A DNA stretch of 64,000 nt from Zygnema cylindricum (GCA_037447655.1 JBBHKE010001613.1:62001-126000), one strand, 5' to 3'; counted from the stretch's first letter, positions 34,991 through 46,169 are shown. Notes: a model not told the origin generated them from the letters alone. A program made the numbers and translations.

Positions 34991-35504
34991 TGTTGGATTG
35001 GCACGTGAAGCCAGTCCAATACGGGGTAGAATATAGAAATATCCATACTTGAGCCGCCCGTAATAAATGGGTACGGACCCGCCAGTCTCAACATCAAGCT
35101 GGTGGCACACTGGTAGTGCCTTCGCAGCTGAAGTGAAAGGTCCCAGGTTCGAACCCTGGCCGGCTCATTTTTCCCAAGTGTGGGACATGCCGAATCCCGG
35201 ATTTCTAGGAAATCTAACATGGTATCGGAGCCAGCGAGATTCGGATGGTTTGACTGTCTTTCGCGTGAGGGGGGGTGTTCGATTGGCACGTGAAGCAAGT
35301 CCAATACGGGGTAGAATATGGAAATATCCATACTCGAGCTGCCCGTAATAAATGGGTACGGACCCGCCAGTCTCAACATCGAGCTGGTGGCACAGTGGTA
35401 GTGCGTTCGCAGCTGAAGTGAAAGGTCCCAGGTTCGAACCCTGGCCGGCTCAATTTTCCCAAGTGTGGGACATGCCGAATCCCGGATTTCTAGGAAATCT
35501 AACA
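34991..35504 (+). mobile_element. TRIM element (514 bp) with 229-bp LTRs
   Basis: Two 229-bp direct repeats (34991-35219, 35276-35504) start TGTT(G/C)GATTGGCACG and end AATCTAACA, with roughly nine differences. The 56-bp interior starts TGGTATCGGAGCC (35220-35232, initiator tRNA-Met 3'-end primer site) and ends with the purine tract GTGAGGGGGGG (35265-35275). Flanks TGTTC (34986-34990) and TCTTC (35505-35509) agree in four of five bases. This is the terminal-repeat retrotransposon in miniature plan: no coding capacity, so it must use proteins of another element. It is inserted in G1 after the chromodomain. Confidence 0.9.
35381..35451 (+). other. tRNA-like Pol III module inside the TRIM LTR
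   Basis: 71 bp fold as a cloverleaf: acceptor GAGCTGG/CCGGCTC (one G-T pair), D stem GCAC/GTGC, anticodon stem TTCGC/GTGAA, T stem CCAGG/CCTGG with loop TTCGAAC. The loop AGCTGAA lacks T at position 33, so it is not a standard functional tRNA. A box TGGCACAGTGG and B box GTTCGAACC match Pol III consensus. The sister copy at 35096-35166 has a changed A box and a changed first acceptor base. Confidence 0.75.
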
Positions 35505-35872
35505 TCTTCCAAGCGTCGCAGCGTGCGAGAGTACACCAGCGTCCAACATTTAGTAACCTGCGCTCTTGTGACGAAACCGAGGGTTCGTCGTCACAAATGT
35601 GGTGGAACACAACTGCGCCGTTGCGATTTCCTGTCCGTGCAGCGATGGCCCTGCGATTCTTTGACGGCACGGCAACTATGCTGCGCTTCGGTGGCTGCGC
35701 AACCATAAAGTTGCGGTCCGTTAACATCGCCGTTGCGTTTCTTTGCCGTGTTCCCCAAATGATTGCGATGGTTGCGATACTGTGATTCGTTCCTTTGTCT
35801 CGTCCGTTGCGATTGCCCTTCCGGTTAAGCCGAGTGTCCGCACTCTGTGTAAACCGGCGTAGCAATTGAGGC

Positions 35873-37290
35873 GAATGCAGATCCTCTTTGTCTACCCAAG
35901 AATCATCATCAACGCCGTAGCCCTTCGAACACACCAAATATTGGGTGGAGTTAGAATGCCTAGAGCGACGCGATTGAAGGATCTCCTCCACCTCGTACTC
36001 GTCCGGTGTACCTTGGACGGGGGGTAAAGGGTTACTTCGCCGTCGATGAGAAAAAATCAAATCGGGGTCGCGAAACAATTTGAGAAGGGAAACATACAAA
36101 ACATTGTGAATATGCTAGTCCCTCGATATATCTAACTTATAGGCCACCTCTCCCACCCTTGAAATAACAGTGAACGGGCGTGTACATCTCGGTGCCAATT
36201 TCTTGGAGAGGGCACCCGGTAACGACATGTTTGCCATATTAAGGCGAACTTTATCACCCACGTTAAACACAATGTCCTTCCGGTAAGCGACGACCTGCGA
36301 CTTTTGACGATCCTTTGCAAGCTTGAGCCTCTTTGTTGCTTTCTCCAAATTCCCGTGCAGCGTTCTGGCAAAGTTTAGAGCTGCGGGTGTAGGGTAGTCT
36401 GCTGCCAATAAATTTTGGGGAAGGGTGGGCTGTCGTCCATTGAGAGAAAATGGCGTAGCGTTCGTGGACGAATGCACCGCACTATTATACGTTACCTCAA
36501 TTGCTGTGAATGGTTCACCCAATCCGTTTGGTGTATCCATACATAAGCACGCAAAGCCTCCACTAAAGTCTAATTCACTCTTTCTGTTTGACCAACGGTC
36601 TGAGGGTGATAAGCGGTGGACATGGTCAACTGCGTTCCACACATCTCGAACATACTTCTCCAAAAGTGGCTCACAAATTTTCGATCACGGTCGTTGACGA
36701 TCCTCTTCGGGAGTCCGTGATGGCGGAATATCTCTCGAAAGAATAAGTCTGCCACATCCCGCGCTGTAGCTATGGTTGTTGTGGGTAGGAAATGGGCCAT
36801 TTTTGTCAGATAATCCATGACGACGAAGATGGAGTCATATCTTTCTCGAGTCAACGGAAGAGCAACATTGAAGTCCATCGAAATCGCCTCCCAAGGAATA
36901 GATGGTATCGGAAAGGATTGTAACAGACCTTAGTTACCCGATTCCGATTTATTTGTGTTACAGGAGTCACACGTCTGGACATATTCCGCAATGTCTAAAG
37001 TCATGTTCGGCCAATAATACGCCTCAGCGACACGTGCAGTTGTTTTATCCCGCCCGAAATGTCCACAGAGCGGCTCTTCATGACTCATTTTAAGTATCGA
37101 ATGACGTAACTCCTCATTTGTCGGAACGTAAAGTCTAGTTGTTTGACTTTGTCTGTATCGCCACATACCATTTGCGGTTCGAACGAATATCTTCCATTTT
37201 ACCAGTTCCTTGATTGCCTCGTCATCGTCGTATGCGGCCTTAATCCTACTTAACCACTGGTCGTCCACCTGTACCGTATTGGTCACTGCG
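35873..37290 (-). pseudogene. G1 integrase and chromodomain
   Basis: From the right: HHCC zinc-binding region (H near LRHSILKMSHEEPLCGHFG, then CDSCN, about 37170-36950); core with D at 36873-36875, D in NDRDRKF and E at 36582-36584; AYHPQTVGQTERVN; a GPF/Y-like module PFTVISRVGEVAYKLDI at about 36190-36120; chromodomain 35878-36006 (YEVEEILQSR, YLVCSKGY, DSWVDKEDL). Chromodomains bind methylated histone H3 and steer chromovirus integration. One aromatic position appears replaced (VCSKGY for VKWKGY). Frames shift between core and C-terminal parts. Confidence 0.9.
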
Positions 37291-37399
37291 CTCAGTTCCT
37301 GATCCTACGTTTTGTTCGACGCTGCGGTGTTCTTTTTCATAGCGCTTACGTTTCCATCTTGAGATGCTTGCGATTGTTGCTCTTTCACTGGCACAGCTA

Positions 37400-39022
37400 C
37401 TCCGGGTCAACTCGACAGCGCATCCGCCGGGTTTGTCTTGCCGGGTCTATACTCAATAGCTAGTTTCCGTCCAAAGGTCTGAAGGAACGTCATCCATCTC
37501 ACCTGTTTCTTTGACAACTTCGGCTGGGTCTGAAGATACTGTAGGGCGTGGTGATCAGTGATGATCGTGATTAGCTTCCCTTGAACGTAACATTTCCAAA
37601 CCTCATGTGCATTAATAATGGCGATAGTCTCCTTTTCATGGGTCGCCCAGTTAAGCTCCGCTGCCTTTAATTTCCGACAGTCGTAGGCAATGGGTTGAAG
37701 GCCTTTTCTTTGATCCTACATAAGGTTTGCTCCAATAGCCGTATCGCTTGCGTCGGTGATTATCGTCCAAGGTAATTCCGGGTCTAGGACAGCTAACACA
37801 AGGGCGGTAACTAACCGCTCCTTTAGCGTGTCAAAGGTTGCCCCTTGCGCCGTTTTCCACTCATAGGGCACGTCGTTCTTAAGTAATTCTGTGAGTGGTG
37901 CAACAGTTTTTGCAAAACCTTCGACAAAATGACGATAGTATGAGCATAATCCAAGATAGCTCTGTAACTCCGTAATGTTCGCCGGCTGCGGCCACTCCTT
38001 CATTGCCCTAGTTTTGTTGGGATCCACTGCGATTCGATCTTAGCTAACCACATGACCCAAAAACTCAATTTTCTCCTTCGAGAAGTCACATTTACTCCTC
38101 TCCGCATACAACTTATTCTCCCGAAAGACTTGAAATACCGTTTGCAGATGCTCCACATGATCCTCCAACGTCTTGCTTTACACCAAGATTTTGTCCAAGA
38201 AGACAACTACGAAGGCGTCCAAATATTGCCAAAAGATGGAATTCATCAAATGCATAAAGGTTGCCGGTGCGTTGGTCAATCCGAACGGCCTAACCCGAAA
38301 TTGGAAATGACCGTACCTGCAATTCTGTGTCCTCCATTGGACCACAGAATACAAGAAGCCTCTAGATAGTTTTAACTAACCCACTTCAAGCCACAACCAC
38401 TACTGTCCAGGAAGGCAAAATGACAGTTTGACTGCACCCCTATGTAGCTTGGACTCCCCTCAGTCAGTAGCAAAAAGAATCACTGAAAACGGCCAACCAG
38501 CCGATAAGTTATGATGCAGTAAATATGCCAATTTGTACAAACTCTGAAAGGGAGAGGTGACTACCTACAAAAATTTTCTAAGTCCTGATTCCCTCTAATA
38601 ACTTCTATCTACTGAAGTACGGACCAATCATATTACTGTACCGTACCAAAAAGTACTACTGCTAGTGTACCTTTTGTACGGCCTATGTACAACAAGGCTA
38701 TTAAGGGGACTCGTGTCCGCTTTTCACTCGTCCGTACATTCCTCAGAATTCCCATGACCGAATGTCATCTTTTCACTTGGCTCCAAGTCATGCCACGCCA
38801 CAAAACGCCAAAGTGACCACTCCGGGATTTCGGCGATGATGTGCCCGTTGGATTTGCAACGAGTTGCAATCTTAGCCGTTATAAATACTTGTGCGACATT
38901 TGTTTCACTATCAAAACAAAATGTGTGGTATCCGTTTCGAAATAGAATCGTACTTTGTACTTTCATAAAACTGTATCTATGCATGTCGTATATAGTTTTA
39001 GTTAAATGGATTTGTTCCTCCC

Positions 39023-39067
<45 letters not shown>

Positions 39068-39964
39068 ATCACATACTATATCACTTAACATTGGTCCTAG
39101 TCTTTTAGGATAAAGCTGACCGCTATCGGCCAACTAAACGAACCGCAGGTACCGTGATCGAATCTGGGATGCGTCGAGTATATTTTTAGTAACCCACTAA
39201 AAATAACTGCCTGTTGAACTAAGGCAGCCATGGATCAACCACCCTCTCTATCCTTCAGTGACTACTAGTATGGGGGCTAGAGAGAGGAGAGGTGGAGGCA
39301 GGCTGCCCGTCTTTTTCTTTTTTTTTATACTAACATATTTAAACCTAGAAAATACTCTAGAAATCTATTAATTTCGACAGTACCGAGTTCTAAATGCCGT
39401 CTTTTCCACATCTTCCTTGGCAATTCCGATTTGGTGATAGCCACTTCGCAGGTCTATCTTCGAAAAATATTTAGCACCTCGTAGCCGATCTAACAGTTCG
39501 TCTATCCTCGGTAGAGGGTACGCATTTTTCACCGTTAACTTGTTTAGCGCTTGGTAATCCACACACATCCGAAAACCTCCATCCTTCTTAATTACAAAGA
39601 CGACGGGGGCCCCATACGGTGATTTGCTCGGTTGAATTGCTCCGGCTTCGACCAACTCCGCAAGTTGCTTTTTGAGTTCATCTAATTCGATGTAGCTCAT
39701 CTTGTACATCCGATTTGCCGGGGGTATCGCTCTGAGAACAAGCTCTATCTTATGGTCTACTTCGCGCTTCGGAGGTACGCCTTTTGGGAGCTTCGGGGGA
39801 AAGACATCAACATATTCCTCGAGAAGTTTTGTCACGACTTCCGGGGCCTCTACAAAAGTCTTTTCGATGTCGTCACTCTCTTTCGAGTCGAAGTCAAGGT
39901 CCTTCTTACTCCATTCTTCCAAAATCACCTCCTTCTCTTCCTCCATAAGTTGGACCACCGCCAT
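37400..39964 (-). pseudogene. G1 reverse transcriptase and RNase H, split by a solo LTR
   Basis: RT N-terminal half 39964-39385: [47 protein letters not shown]. The solo LTR 38318-39379 interrupts it; RT resumes at 38317. The catalytic box at about 38187-38201 reads FLDK instead of FLDD, followed by TAA at 38178-38180. Then the connection region PNKTRAMKEWPQPANITELQSYLGL and RNase H TDASDTAIGANLM followed by TAG. Polymerase activity is excluded for this copy. Confidence 0.9.
38318..39379 (-). mobile_element. Solo family B LTR in G1 RT, TSD GTACC
   Basis: TGCAATTCTGTGTCCTCC to ATTTCGACA on the + strand, 1062 bp, flanked by GTACC at 38313-38317 and 39380-39384. The inner blocks match other family B LTRs in minus orientation. 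It contains a (TA)n run at about 39025-39064. The G1 RT frame resumes on either side. Confidence 0.95.
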
Positions 39965-40104
39965 ACCAATTGTCTCCCCCTTCCTGAGTGCCCTCTTAAG
40001 CTGTATGGCCGAAGCAGGCGTCCCTCTTCCGATCCCTTACCAGCCGCTCCCACCTTTGCCTCAAACTCGTTTTCACCTTTCCTAACTCTCATGTCGCCAC
40101 TTCT

Positions 40105-41376
40105 CTAATCGAACGTCGTGTTCCACTTTTGCAGCCACAGTTTCCCCAAGATTACTTCATGGTCTCCAAGCCGTAATACATGAAGAGTGTCAAACCAGTG
40201 GAATTTCCCAATTTTGACACGTAACCTCGGAGTACGATGAGTAATGGATAGAGAACTTCCGTCGGCCAATTGCACCGACTGACGATCCGTTAGCACCACG
40301 AGAGGAAGTTTCAACTTTTTCACCCTCACCTCGTTGATGAAGTTCCCCGATCACCGGAGTCCACCATGAAGCTAGTTGCGCTCACTCCGATTCGACCCTC
40401 AAATATTAAAGGATCTCCTCCCTCACCCGCTAACCTCATGACATAAAGCTTGCCCTTTTTAGAACCTCTCTTTTTTGGGCATTCTCGGGCCATATGGTAT
40501 GGGGAACCGCAGTGGAAACATTAGTCATTTTGCTTCCTCCATTGGAGCTCCTCGGGGGACAAGTCATTGGTCTTGGCCTTGGTAGTCTTCTTCTTCTTCC
40601 GAAACACGTTGACCACCTCCTTATCCTCATTAATCGCTCCGAGCTCCATGGGGGTTGGACCATCATCACGTCGACCTTCCCCGCCGCTACTTGACCCAAA
40701 GTGGTAGGATCTACGGAAGTTGAATTCCACCGAATCGGTCCGTTCCGCAAATTGGATAATCGCCGAGAGGCTAGGAGTCGTACTTTCCCGAGCGAGCCAT
40801 TGCTCCACATCCCTCCGAATGGAGGCCTTAAGCCCGTTAACGTAACAATCCACGGCTTCGTCCTGCGTCATCGAGGGTATTTGAACTTTGCACTCCAATA
40901 ACCGTTGCGTGTACTCCAATACTGAGGTACGTTGCTTCAAATCGCGATCTTACCCCTTGCCGCTTTAATTGTGTTAACACGTTGCCACGAGTCACGGAGG
41001 AGTTGAATAAAAAAATTCCAAACAGGCGGTATTTCATCGTTTTCCACCATTGTCCTCCACCATGCTCTTGCTGCCCCATTTAGAAGACCACCCACATAAT
41101 GAATCTTCTCACGATCTGACAGGCTAGGGAAATTCTCAAGGTAATTCGCAATGGAGAATAGCCACGCATCAAGTGTCTGGCTGGGTCAAACTCATCGGGA
41201 AGTCTTAATTTCAGTCTCCTTAAGTCTCTCTCCAAGCTTCTATGAGGTAGTTAACCCAGACGAGATTCCAAAGTTGTGACGGTGTTACTCAATTGAGCAT
41301 TGTGTAATCGGACGTTTTCCAACTCCCAAAGAACTTGCGCTAATATTTCCGTGGTAGATACGCCGTGTTCTCCCAT
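40105..41376 (-). pseudogene. G1 gag and protease
   Basis: Gag starts at ATG 41374-41376 (MGEHGVSTTE, also seen in G2), 22 bp after the primer site. It contains WRTMVENDEIP and an LLRDSWQR region, and a CCHC knuckle C-F-H-C-x4-H-x4-C at 40479-40520. Protease follows: MVDSG near 40360-40370, then an indel before SGNFINEVRVKKLK (to 40105). Several frameshifts (for example a deletion near 41180 relative to G2) inactivate it. Confidence 0.87.
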
Positions 41377-41397
41377 GCTGTCGAGTCACGAGAGATA

Positions 41398-41408
41398 GCT
41401 CCGATACC
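41398..41408 (-). other. Primer binding site of G1
   Basis: GGTATCGGAGC on the minus strand just inside the LTR. It resembles the plant-type initiator tRNA-Met 3'-end site TGGTATCAGAGC. The TRIM has the same TGGTATCGGAGC, and G2 has TGGTATCGAAGC. Confidence 0.75.
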
Positions 41409-41410
41409 TA

Positions 41411-41761
41411 TGTAAAAGTACAAAATAGTAACCCACAACACACTATAATGCACAACGGAAAGACTCGAAAAATCTCCCCGTAGCAACAGCAAGAGCACAC
41501 ATCACTCACAAATAAAGGCCAAGCTTTATTAATCGGGAGGAAGATTACAAGTTGACAGCTCACTACAAAGGTCTACTCAAAGAGTTTGTCTTTTTACTAC
41601 ATCTGCTCGCCTATTTAAACTAACTAGTTGCTAGTCTACCTAATACTGTACAAGTGTACACGTGGAACTTCACGGTCAACGTAGATCTATCCAAAATATC
41701 TTTCTAGAACTATTTAGTTAAATCTACATTTTGCAGCGTTGCTATACTGCTACCCTGCGTT
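41411..41761 (-). repeat. 5' LTR of G1, truncated
   Basis: It runs from TGTAAAAGTACAAAATAG to CTACCCTGCG, equivalent to the first 350 bp of 26477-26970, then a family B LTR-like sequence takes over. Confidence 0.82.
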
Positions 41762-41764
41762 TAA

Positions 41765-42265
41765 AATTCTATGGGCTCCATTGCCACACAGAATTCGCAG
41801 GTCCAAAGGAAGCTAATCTAGATAGTGCCGACTCCAACTTGATATAAACCCAAATGATTGACCCCTTGACAATCAGAACCCCAATATAGCTTCACCCTTG
41901 TGAATTAACACTTTCTGTGTGCTCAGTTCCACCACAGAATGCAAAGTTAGAATATGAGATTTGGACACATTCACCCACTTTGACTTTCCCTAAGAAATGC
42001 AGCCACCCAGGCAGGCAAAGACTCTGACCGACTACACCCCTGTGTAGCTTGGACTCCCCTGAGTCCGCAGCAACAAGAATCACTGAATTTGGTCAACTGA
42101 ATTGATAGTTATGGCTGGCCAAAGTTTGCCATTTATACAAGGTGCTCTCTGGGAGAGTCAGCTACCTACCCGAAATATTCTAAGTCCTAAACCCCTCTCT
42201 AAACCCTCTAGTACTGAGGTACGGACCAATCACATTACTGTATAGTACATAAAGGTACAAATGCC
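41765..42265 (-). repeat. Family B LTR fragment running into the gap
   Basis: AAATTCTATGGGCTCCATTG followed by CACACAGAATTCGC and the family B blocks (TAGCTTGGACTCCCC, GTGCTCTCTGGGAGAG). It is very close to 16570-16950 in its middle. The remainder is lost in the N run. Confidence 0.75.
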
Positions 42266-42275
42266 NNNNNNNNNN
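42266..42275. other. Assembly gap (10 N)
   Basis: Ten Ns separate a family B LTR from DNA-transposon sequence. The missing ends of G1, B1 and A2 may belong here. Confidence 0.95.
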
Positions 42276-42504
42276 AAAAACCTCGACGTCTACAACTGTC
42301 GCCGTTTTTAGGAAGTTTCGTAGTCGTCTACATTTCGTTTCGTAGACTATCGCACATTTTGTAGACGTCTATAACTGTAACATATTCGAAGTAATGAACG
42401 CGCAAGTAACGATTGACATAGGCACACTTTGAAAAGTACACCGTAAAATCTGCGCTAAATTCCAAAGTAACGTTTCAAATTTTCGGTTACATGGGGACAC
42501 GCCC
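42276..42504 (-). mobile_element. PIF/Harbinger-like MITE end (M3), truncated by the gap
   Basis: It matches the left part of M2 (51861-52556) in inverted orientation, including AAAGTACACCGTAAAATC, GCGCTAAATTCCAAA and the terminal ACATGGGGACACGCCC, followed by TTA (42505-42507). The left end lies in the N gap. Confidence 0.7.
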
Positions 42505-42507
42505 TTA

Positions 42508-43503
42508 GTTTTACCAAAGTACAACAAACGTCAAATCGATACTTTGAATGTATTTCATGTTTGTCGTCATATGAACGCATTTTGGCGTTTTCCTTTTTTC
42601 GACCCCTGGGCAAGAGAATCCAGCCCGTCAAAAAACTTCATCAGAAATCGCCTCGTGACTGGATTTCAGGGAAAGTACCCCTAAACAACAAATGAAAAAC
42701 GGCCCACGCAACCGCCACACGAGTGGGAAAAAATTAGGAATAGGGAGAGTCCTCGCTATTTTTCTTCCTGCCCGCCACGCGCACACGCAGGAAAAGACGA
42801 GCATGTAAAAACGGAAAAAAATATGCAAGGGTCTCGGACCTCCACTTTCATTCATAGGTCCTTTGCGGAATTTTGCGCCGTCGTCGCCTCTCCCCTCTCC
42901 CTCTTACACTATGGCTTATATCTCACACTTTTTAGAATGAGGCACGACAAAACTGGTATTAAAAGAAAGATATTTGAAAAATAGTTATTTTGACTACCTT
43001 TGTATAATTTTATGGCAAGTTGAGTGAGAAAAGTTGAAAAAACAAAATCGGATGGCCATGGAAAAAATTTCTTGAATTTGTGACGTCGACGTTATCACAA
43101 GTGAGCATGGCGTCACAATGTCACAAAATCCTAAACATCTAAAATGTCACAAAACTACAAAAATCTAGACGTCTACAACTTTCGCTGTTATTGTTGGCGT
43201 CACCAATCGTCGGAAGTTTCGTAGTCGTCCTCAAACCGTCACAAATATATACCCTCACCACGCGAGGTGCTTTTATATGAAGTTTGAAGATCAGCTAGAA
43301 AGACGCGAAAGTGGGTCGAAATGCGTTAGACGACAAACTGCATCGCGCTAAACGACAAAATGCAGTTCATATCAAGTTTAAAGGTAACTTGTAATGTGGC
43401 AATTTCAATTTCTTGGTACAGCTGCGGATTTTCACGTTTTTTTCCAAGTTATGGAGGAAAACGATAGAAATTAATTGTAACTTTAGCACATGGGAAAATG
43501 CCC
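42508..43503 (-). mobile_element. M1-like MITE copy, inverted, one end lost
   Basis: Inverted relative to M1 (49447-50395): shared stretches include AACGCATTTTGGCGTTTTCC, the CTTACACTATGGCTTATATC region, GACGTCGACGTTATCACAAG and CAATCGTCGGAAGTTTCG. The right terminus reads ACATGGGAAAATGCCC followed by TAA. The other terminus appears removed by M3. No coding frame. Confidence 0.65.
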
Positions 43504-43671
43504 TAAGTATATTTCGCCTCATCATCGATCTTATAATGTACTACATGTTGACGTCTTGTACAATAATTACACTAACTGCAGTAATTGCACCAGTATGTGA
43601 ACAACTTGTGCAATAATTATATACGACTCCTGTGATCTGCTCACCAGCAATCGTTTGTTGTCATCGCCCTA

Positions 43672-43745
43672 GAACGGACAAAATGGCCTTACATCGAAAC
43701 GGACAAAATGACCCTACATCTGAACGGACAAAATGACCGTAAGTC
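43672..43745. repeat. Three tandem 24-25 bp repeats
   Basis: GAACGGACAAAATG(A/G)CC... repeated three times (43672, about 43696, about 43721). Confidence 0.85.
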
Positions 43746-44552
43746 GTAATGAAGGGAATGATGGTGAAAACAAATTCCGAAACATTCCCGCCACTAAGAT
43801 TGTCCATGAAAAAAAGGAGTCCGTTCATAAATAGTGGGGATCACTATGGACACAAACTACATATGGAAAATACTCAAGTTTTAAATAGTGTGAGAAAAAT
43901 AAAGGTACGAAATGTACGGATTTTGATTTTTTTACGAAATGCGATAATTTTTTAAGATGTTGAATTTTTTGTTAAATTCGTATACTTTTCGTGTACGGAC
44001 AAAATGTACAAACAAAACGTACGGAATTATAAAAAAAAGTTTTAAAGTACACCGTGACTCGCTATTTAAGTTAAGAAATCAATACACATTCTCATATTTT
44101 TAGGGTAGCCGCGAAAGTATGTGTTTCACATATTCGACGCATGAACATGTGAGAACAGGATAGCGCAATTTCCCCTCGTCATTATGACTTCGAATCAAAT
44201 TTGAGTACACTTTTACGTGCGACGCACTCAATTTCCCCTGTCGACGCCTTTACTTGACACTTTTTTTGTACGTTTGTACGAAATAATGAGCAATTATAGT
44301 ACGGACTGGGGTATTAGTAGTATTTTTAGATTTGGTACATTTCAATATCTAAAAATATGCGATGCGAGGCTAGTGGAAGCCGCTATAAAATCATTGACGC
44401 AAGATATAATAAAATACCTATTATAAAAAGTCGGTAATTTTCCAGATGAGCACATACCCTAAGTTGTAGTAGTTTTTTGGATTAAAATTTTATTATTTTT
44501 TATTTTTTTACGAAGTCAAAGTCGGTCAACGCATTTTTTTTTTTTTGCGTTA

Positions 44553-45277
44553 GGGTGAAGTTCCATTAGGACATTATGTAATTGTACGGCCAACATTACA
44601 AAATGCTACAATTTGAGCGAAGTTCCATTGTGCTGAGTTTGTAATCCACGTGCTAACATAAGAGTGGTGCCCCGTAATTATTGATTTGATATTGAAAATC
44701 GTCAATGTTTTTCACACCAACCAAACATCTTCATTTGCGTACCATGTACGTGCCTACCAGGTCATCGTTCAACACAACTTTTGTACTCTTTGCAGACGCT
44801 TTGTCACATACCACCTCATTTTTTTAGGGTTCATGTTTTTACACGTGACAAATGAGCGTTGCCAAAAACAGTGTGACGATTGGGTGCTAGCAAAAATAGC
44901 GTGATAAAAGTGCGTTACGAGATTTCGTTTGTATTTTTATGTTGGATTTTTGAATGCGTATATTGTGTGCAATTTTTTTTTTTTCGTTGGTTGCATCTTG
45001 ACACGTATGCTCATTATCCAACGTGTCCCGACTCAAGTTTTTATGTAATTGGTGATGTACCTCGCGAGGTACATCACCAATTACATAAACTTAAGAAGCA
45101 AATGCTTGCGAAAAAATATCAAACGGTCAATGTTAACTCCCATAATTTTGGAGAATATTGGCAAGATTCTCTGTAATGTTGTTTTCCACATAAAAACACA
45201 ATAAGAGGTACGACATAGTACAGAGAGGTCCGATTTTATGTAAACAACCTCACTTTTCGTCTAATGGAACTTCACCC
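44553..45277. mobile_element. PIF/Harbinger-like MITE (M4), TSD TTA
   Basis: 725 bp with inverted ends GGGTGAAGTTCCATTAG / CTAATGGAACTTCACCC, flanked by TTA at 44550-44552 and 45278-45280. No transposase frame. The interior holds a perfect palindrome at 45040-45089. Three-base TTA/TAA duplications point to PIF/Harbinger-type transposition. Confidence 0.8.
45040..45089. repeat. Perfect 50-bp palindrome
   Basis: Two 25-base arms meet without spacer at 45064/45065 (centre ACCTCGCGAGGT; arms extend through GGTGATGTAC and ATGTAATT). It lies inside MITE M4, off centre. Confidence 0.95.
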
Positions 45278-45280
45278 TTA

Positions 45281-46169
45281 GTTCCGTACCCATATATCAT
45301 TATTTTTCAAACGTTTCATGCGTGCGTTTAAAACACTTGGTACCTCTATGGTGACAAACAAGGAGCACGAATACCCGCGCCTTCAGAAAATTATACGAAC
45401 GGATTTCACAAACGTCAAAGGTTAGGCAAAGGTTTATCCAAAAAGGAAATTTCCAAACCTGTTTAGAAACGACTACAATAGCCACAAAAAAAAAAAACTT
45501 TTTGTTTGTTCTCCCGGCCATCTACTATGTTTTGATGGTCCTCACCAAGAGGCGAGTTCCGAACGGTACAGTCAGGGTTCCTTACAAGGCCCCAGTAGTT
45601 AAAAAAAGTCGTGTGGCACATTCCAGAAATGTAACGTAACGTGTAGTGTGGTGTATCAGTAAAAAACTTATCGCGATAACACCTATACCGATAGTTATCG
45701 GTTATCGAATGGTCAGAGGTACTAATATTTCGATCTTAGACCAACAAATTCCATATCGGCAATAACTTTGAAAATATAGTATACATACAATAGTACTTTA
45801 TGATATACTGTATTATATTATTTTGATTATATAGCGTGGAATGCCAAGTATATGAATCTGTTCCGTATCTATTTAACTAATTTTTTTTACGGACAGCTTT
45901 GCACATCAACGTAGACAAATATAAATTAATACTTTATAGTTATAAATCTACACTACCGAAACGAAAAAAAAACAAAATGCATCATAAAATTTGTGAATCA
46001 GACTTTTTCCAAAAAAAGACGAACAAACTGAACGAAGCAGACGAACACACTTGTCAGACTGCCGCCATTTCCATACGCCATATTTTAAAAATTATGGCAG
46101 CACTTATTTAAGGCAATACTAGTTTTTTATAAAATACTAAAAAACTAAAATAATATATTTATTCATTCT
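45281..46169. other. AT-rich gene-free stretch
   Basis: No supported gene. It includes a small cluster of TATCGCGATA / CCGATAGTTATCGG palindromes near 45670-45715 reminiscent of the hAT-like element at 50981, perhaps a decayed relative. Confidence 0.4.

Larger units (their letters stand above)
26477..41761 (-). mobile_element. Chromovirus G1 (Ty3/gypsy), carrying nested insertions
   Basis: A minus-strand gypsy element: 5' LTR 41411-41761 (truncated), initiator tRNA-Met primer site, gag, protease, RT, RNase H, integrase, chromodomain, an additional downstream frame, polypurine tract (GGGAGG-like at about 26971-26985) and 3' LTR 26477-26970. It is split by copia B2 (28088-34623), a TRIM (34991-35504) and a solo LTR (38318-39379). 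No outer target duplication can be checked because the right end is lost. Confidence 0.85.

Noticed and set aside
35381-35451. A normal tRNA gene (CTG anticodon, Gln)
   Set aside because: It lies in both LTRs of a TRIM, lacks T33 in the anticodon loop and has an altered sister copy, so it is tRNA-like rather than a working tRNA gene.
34807-35500. Long protein extension of the G1 integrase frame (to 430 aa) with an internal duplication
   Set aside because: The repeated part is the TRIM LTR pair read antisense; the open frame is accidental.
43672-43745. CRISPR-like array
   Set aside because: Three adjacent tandem units without spacers in eukaryotic DNA; a simple tandem repeat.
44103-44453. 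Another MITE with GGGTAG...ATACCC ends
   Set aside because: Only about five terminal bases agree and the flanks are TTA and TAA; too weak to call.
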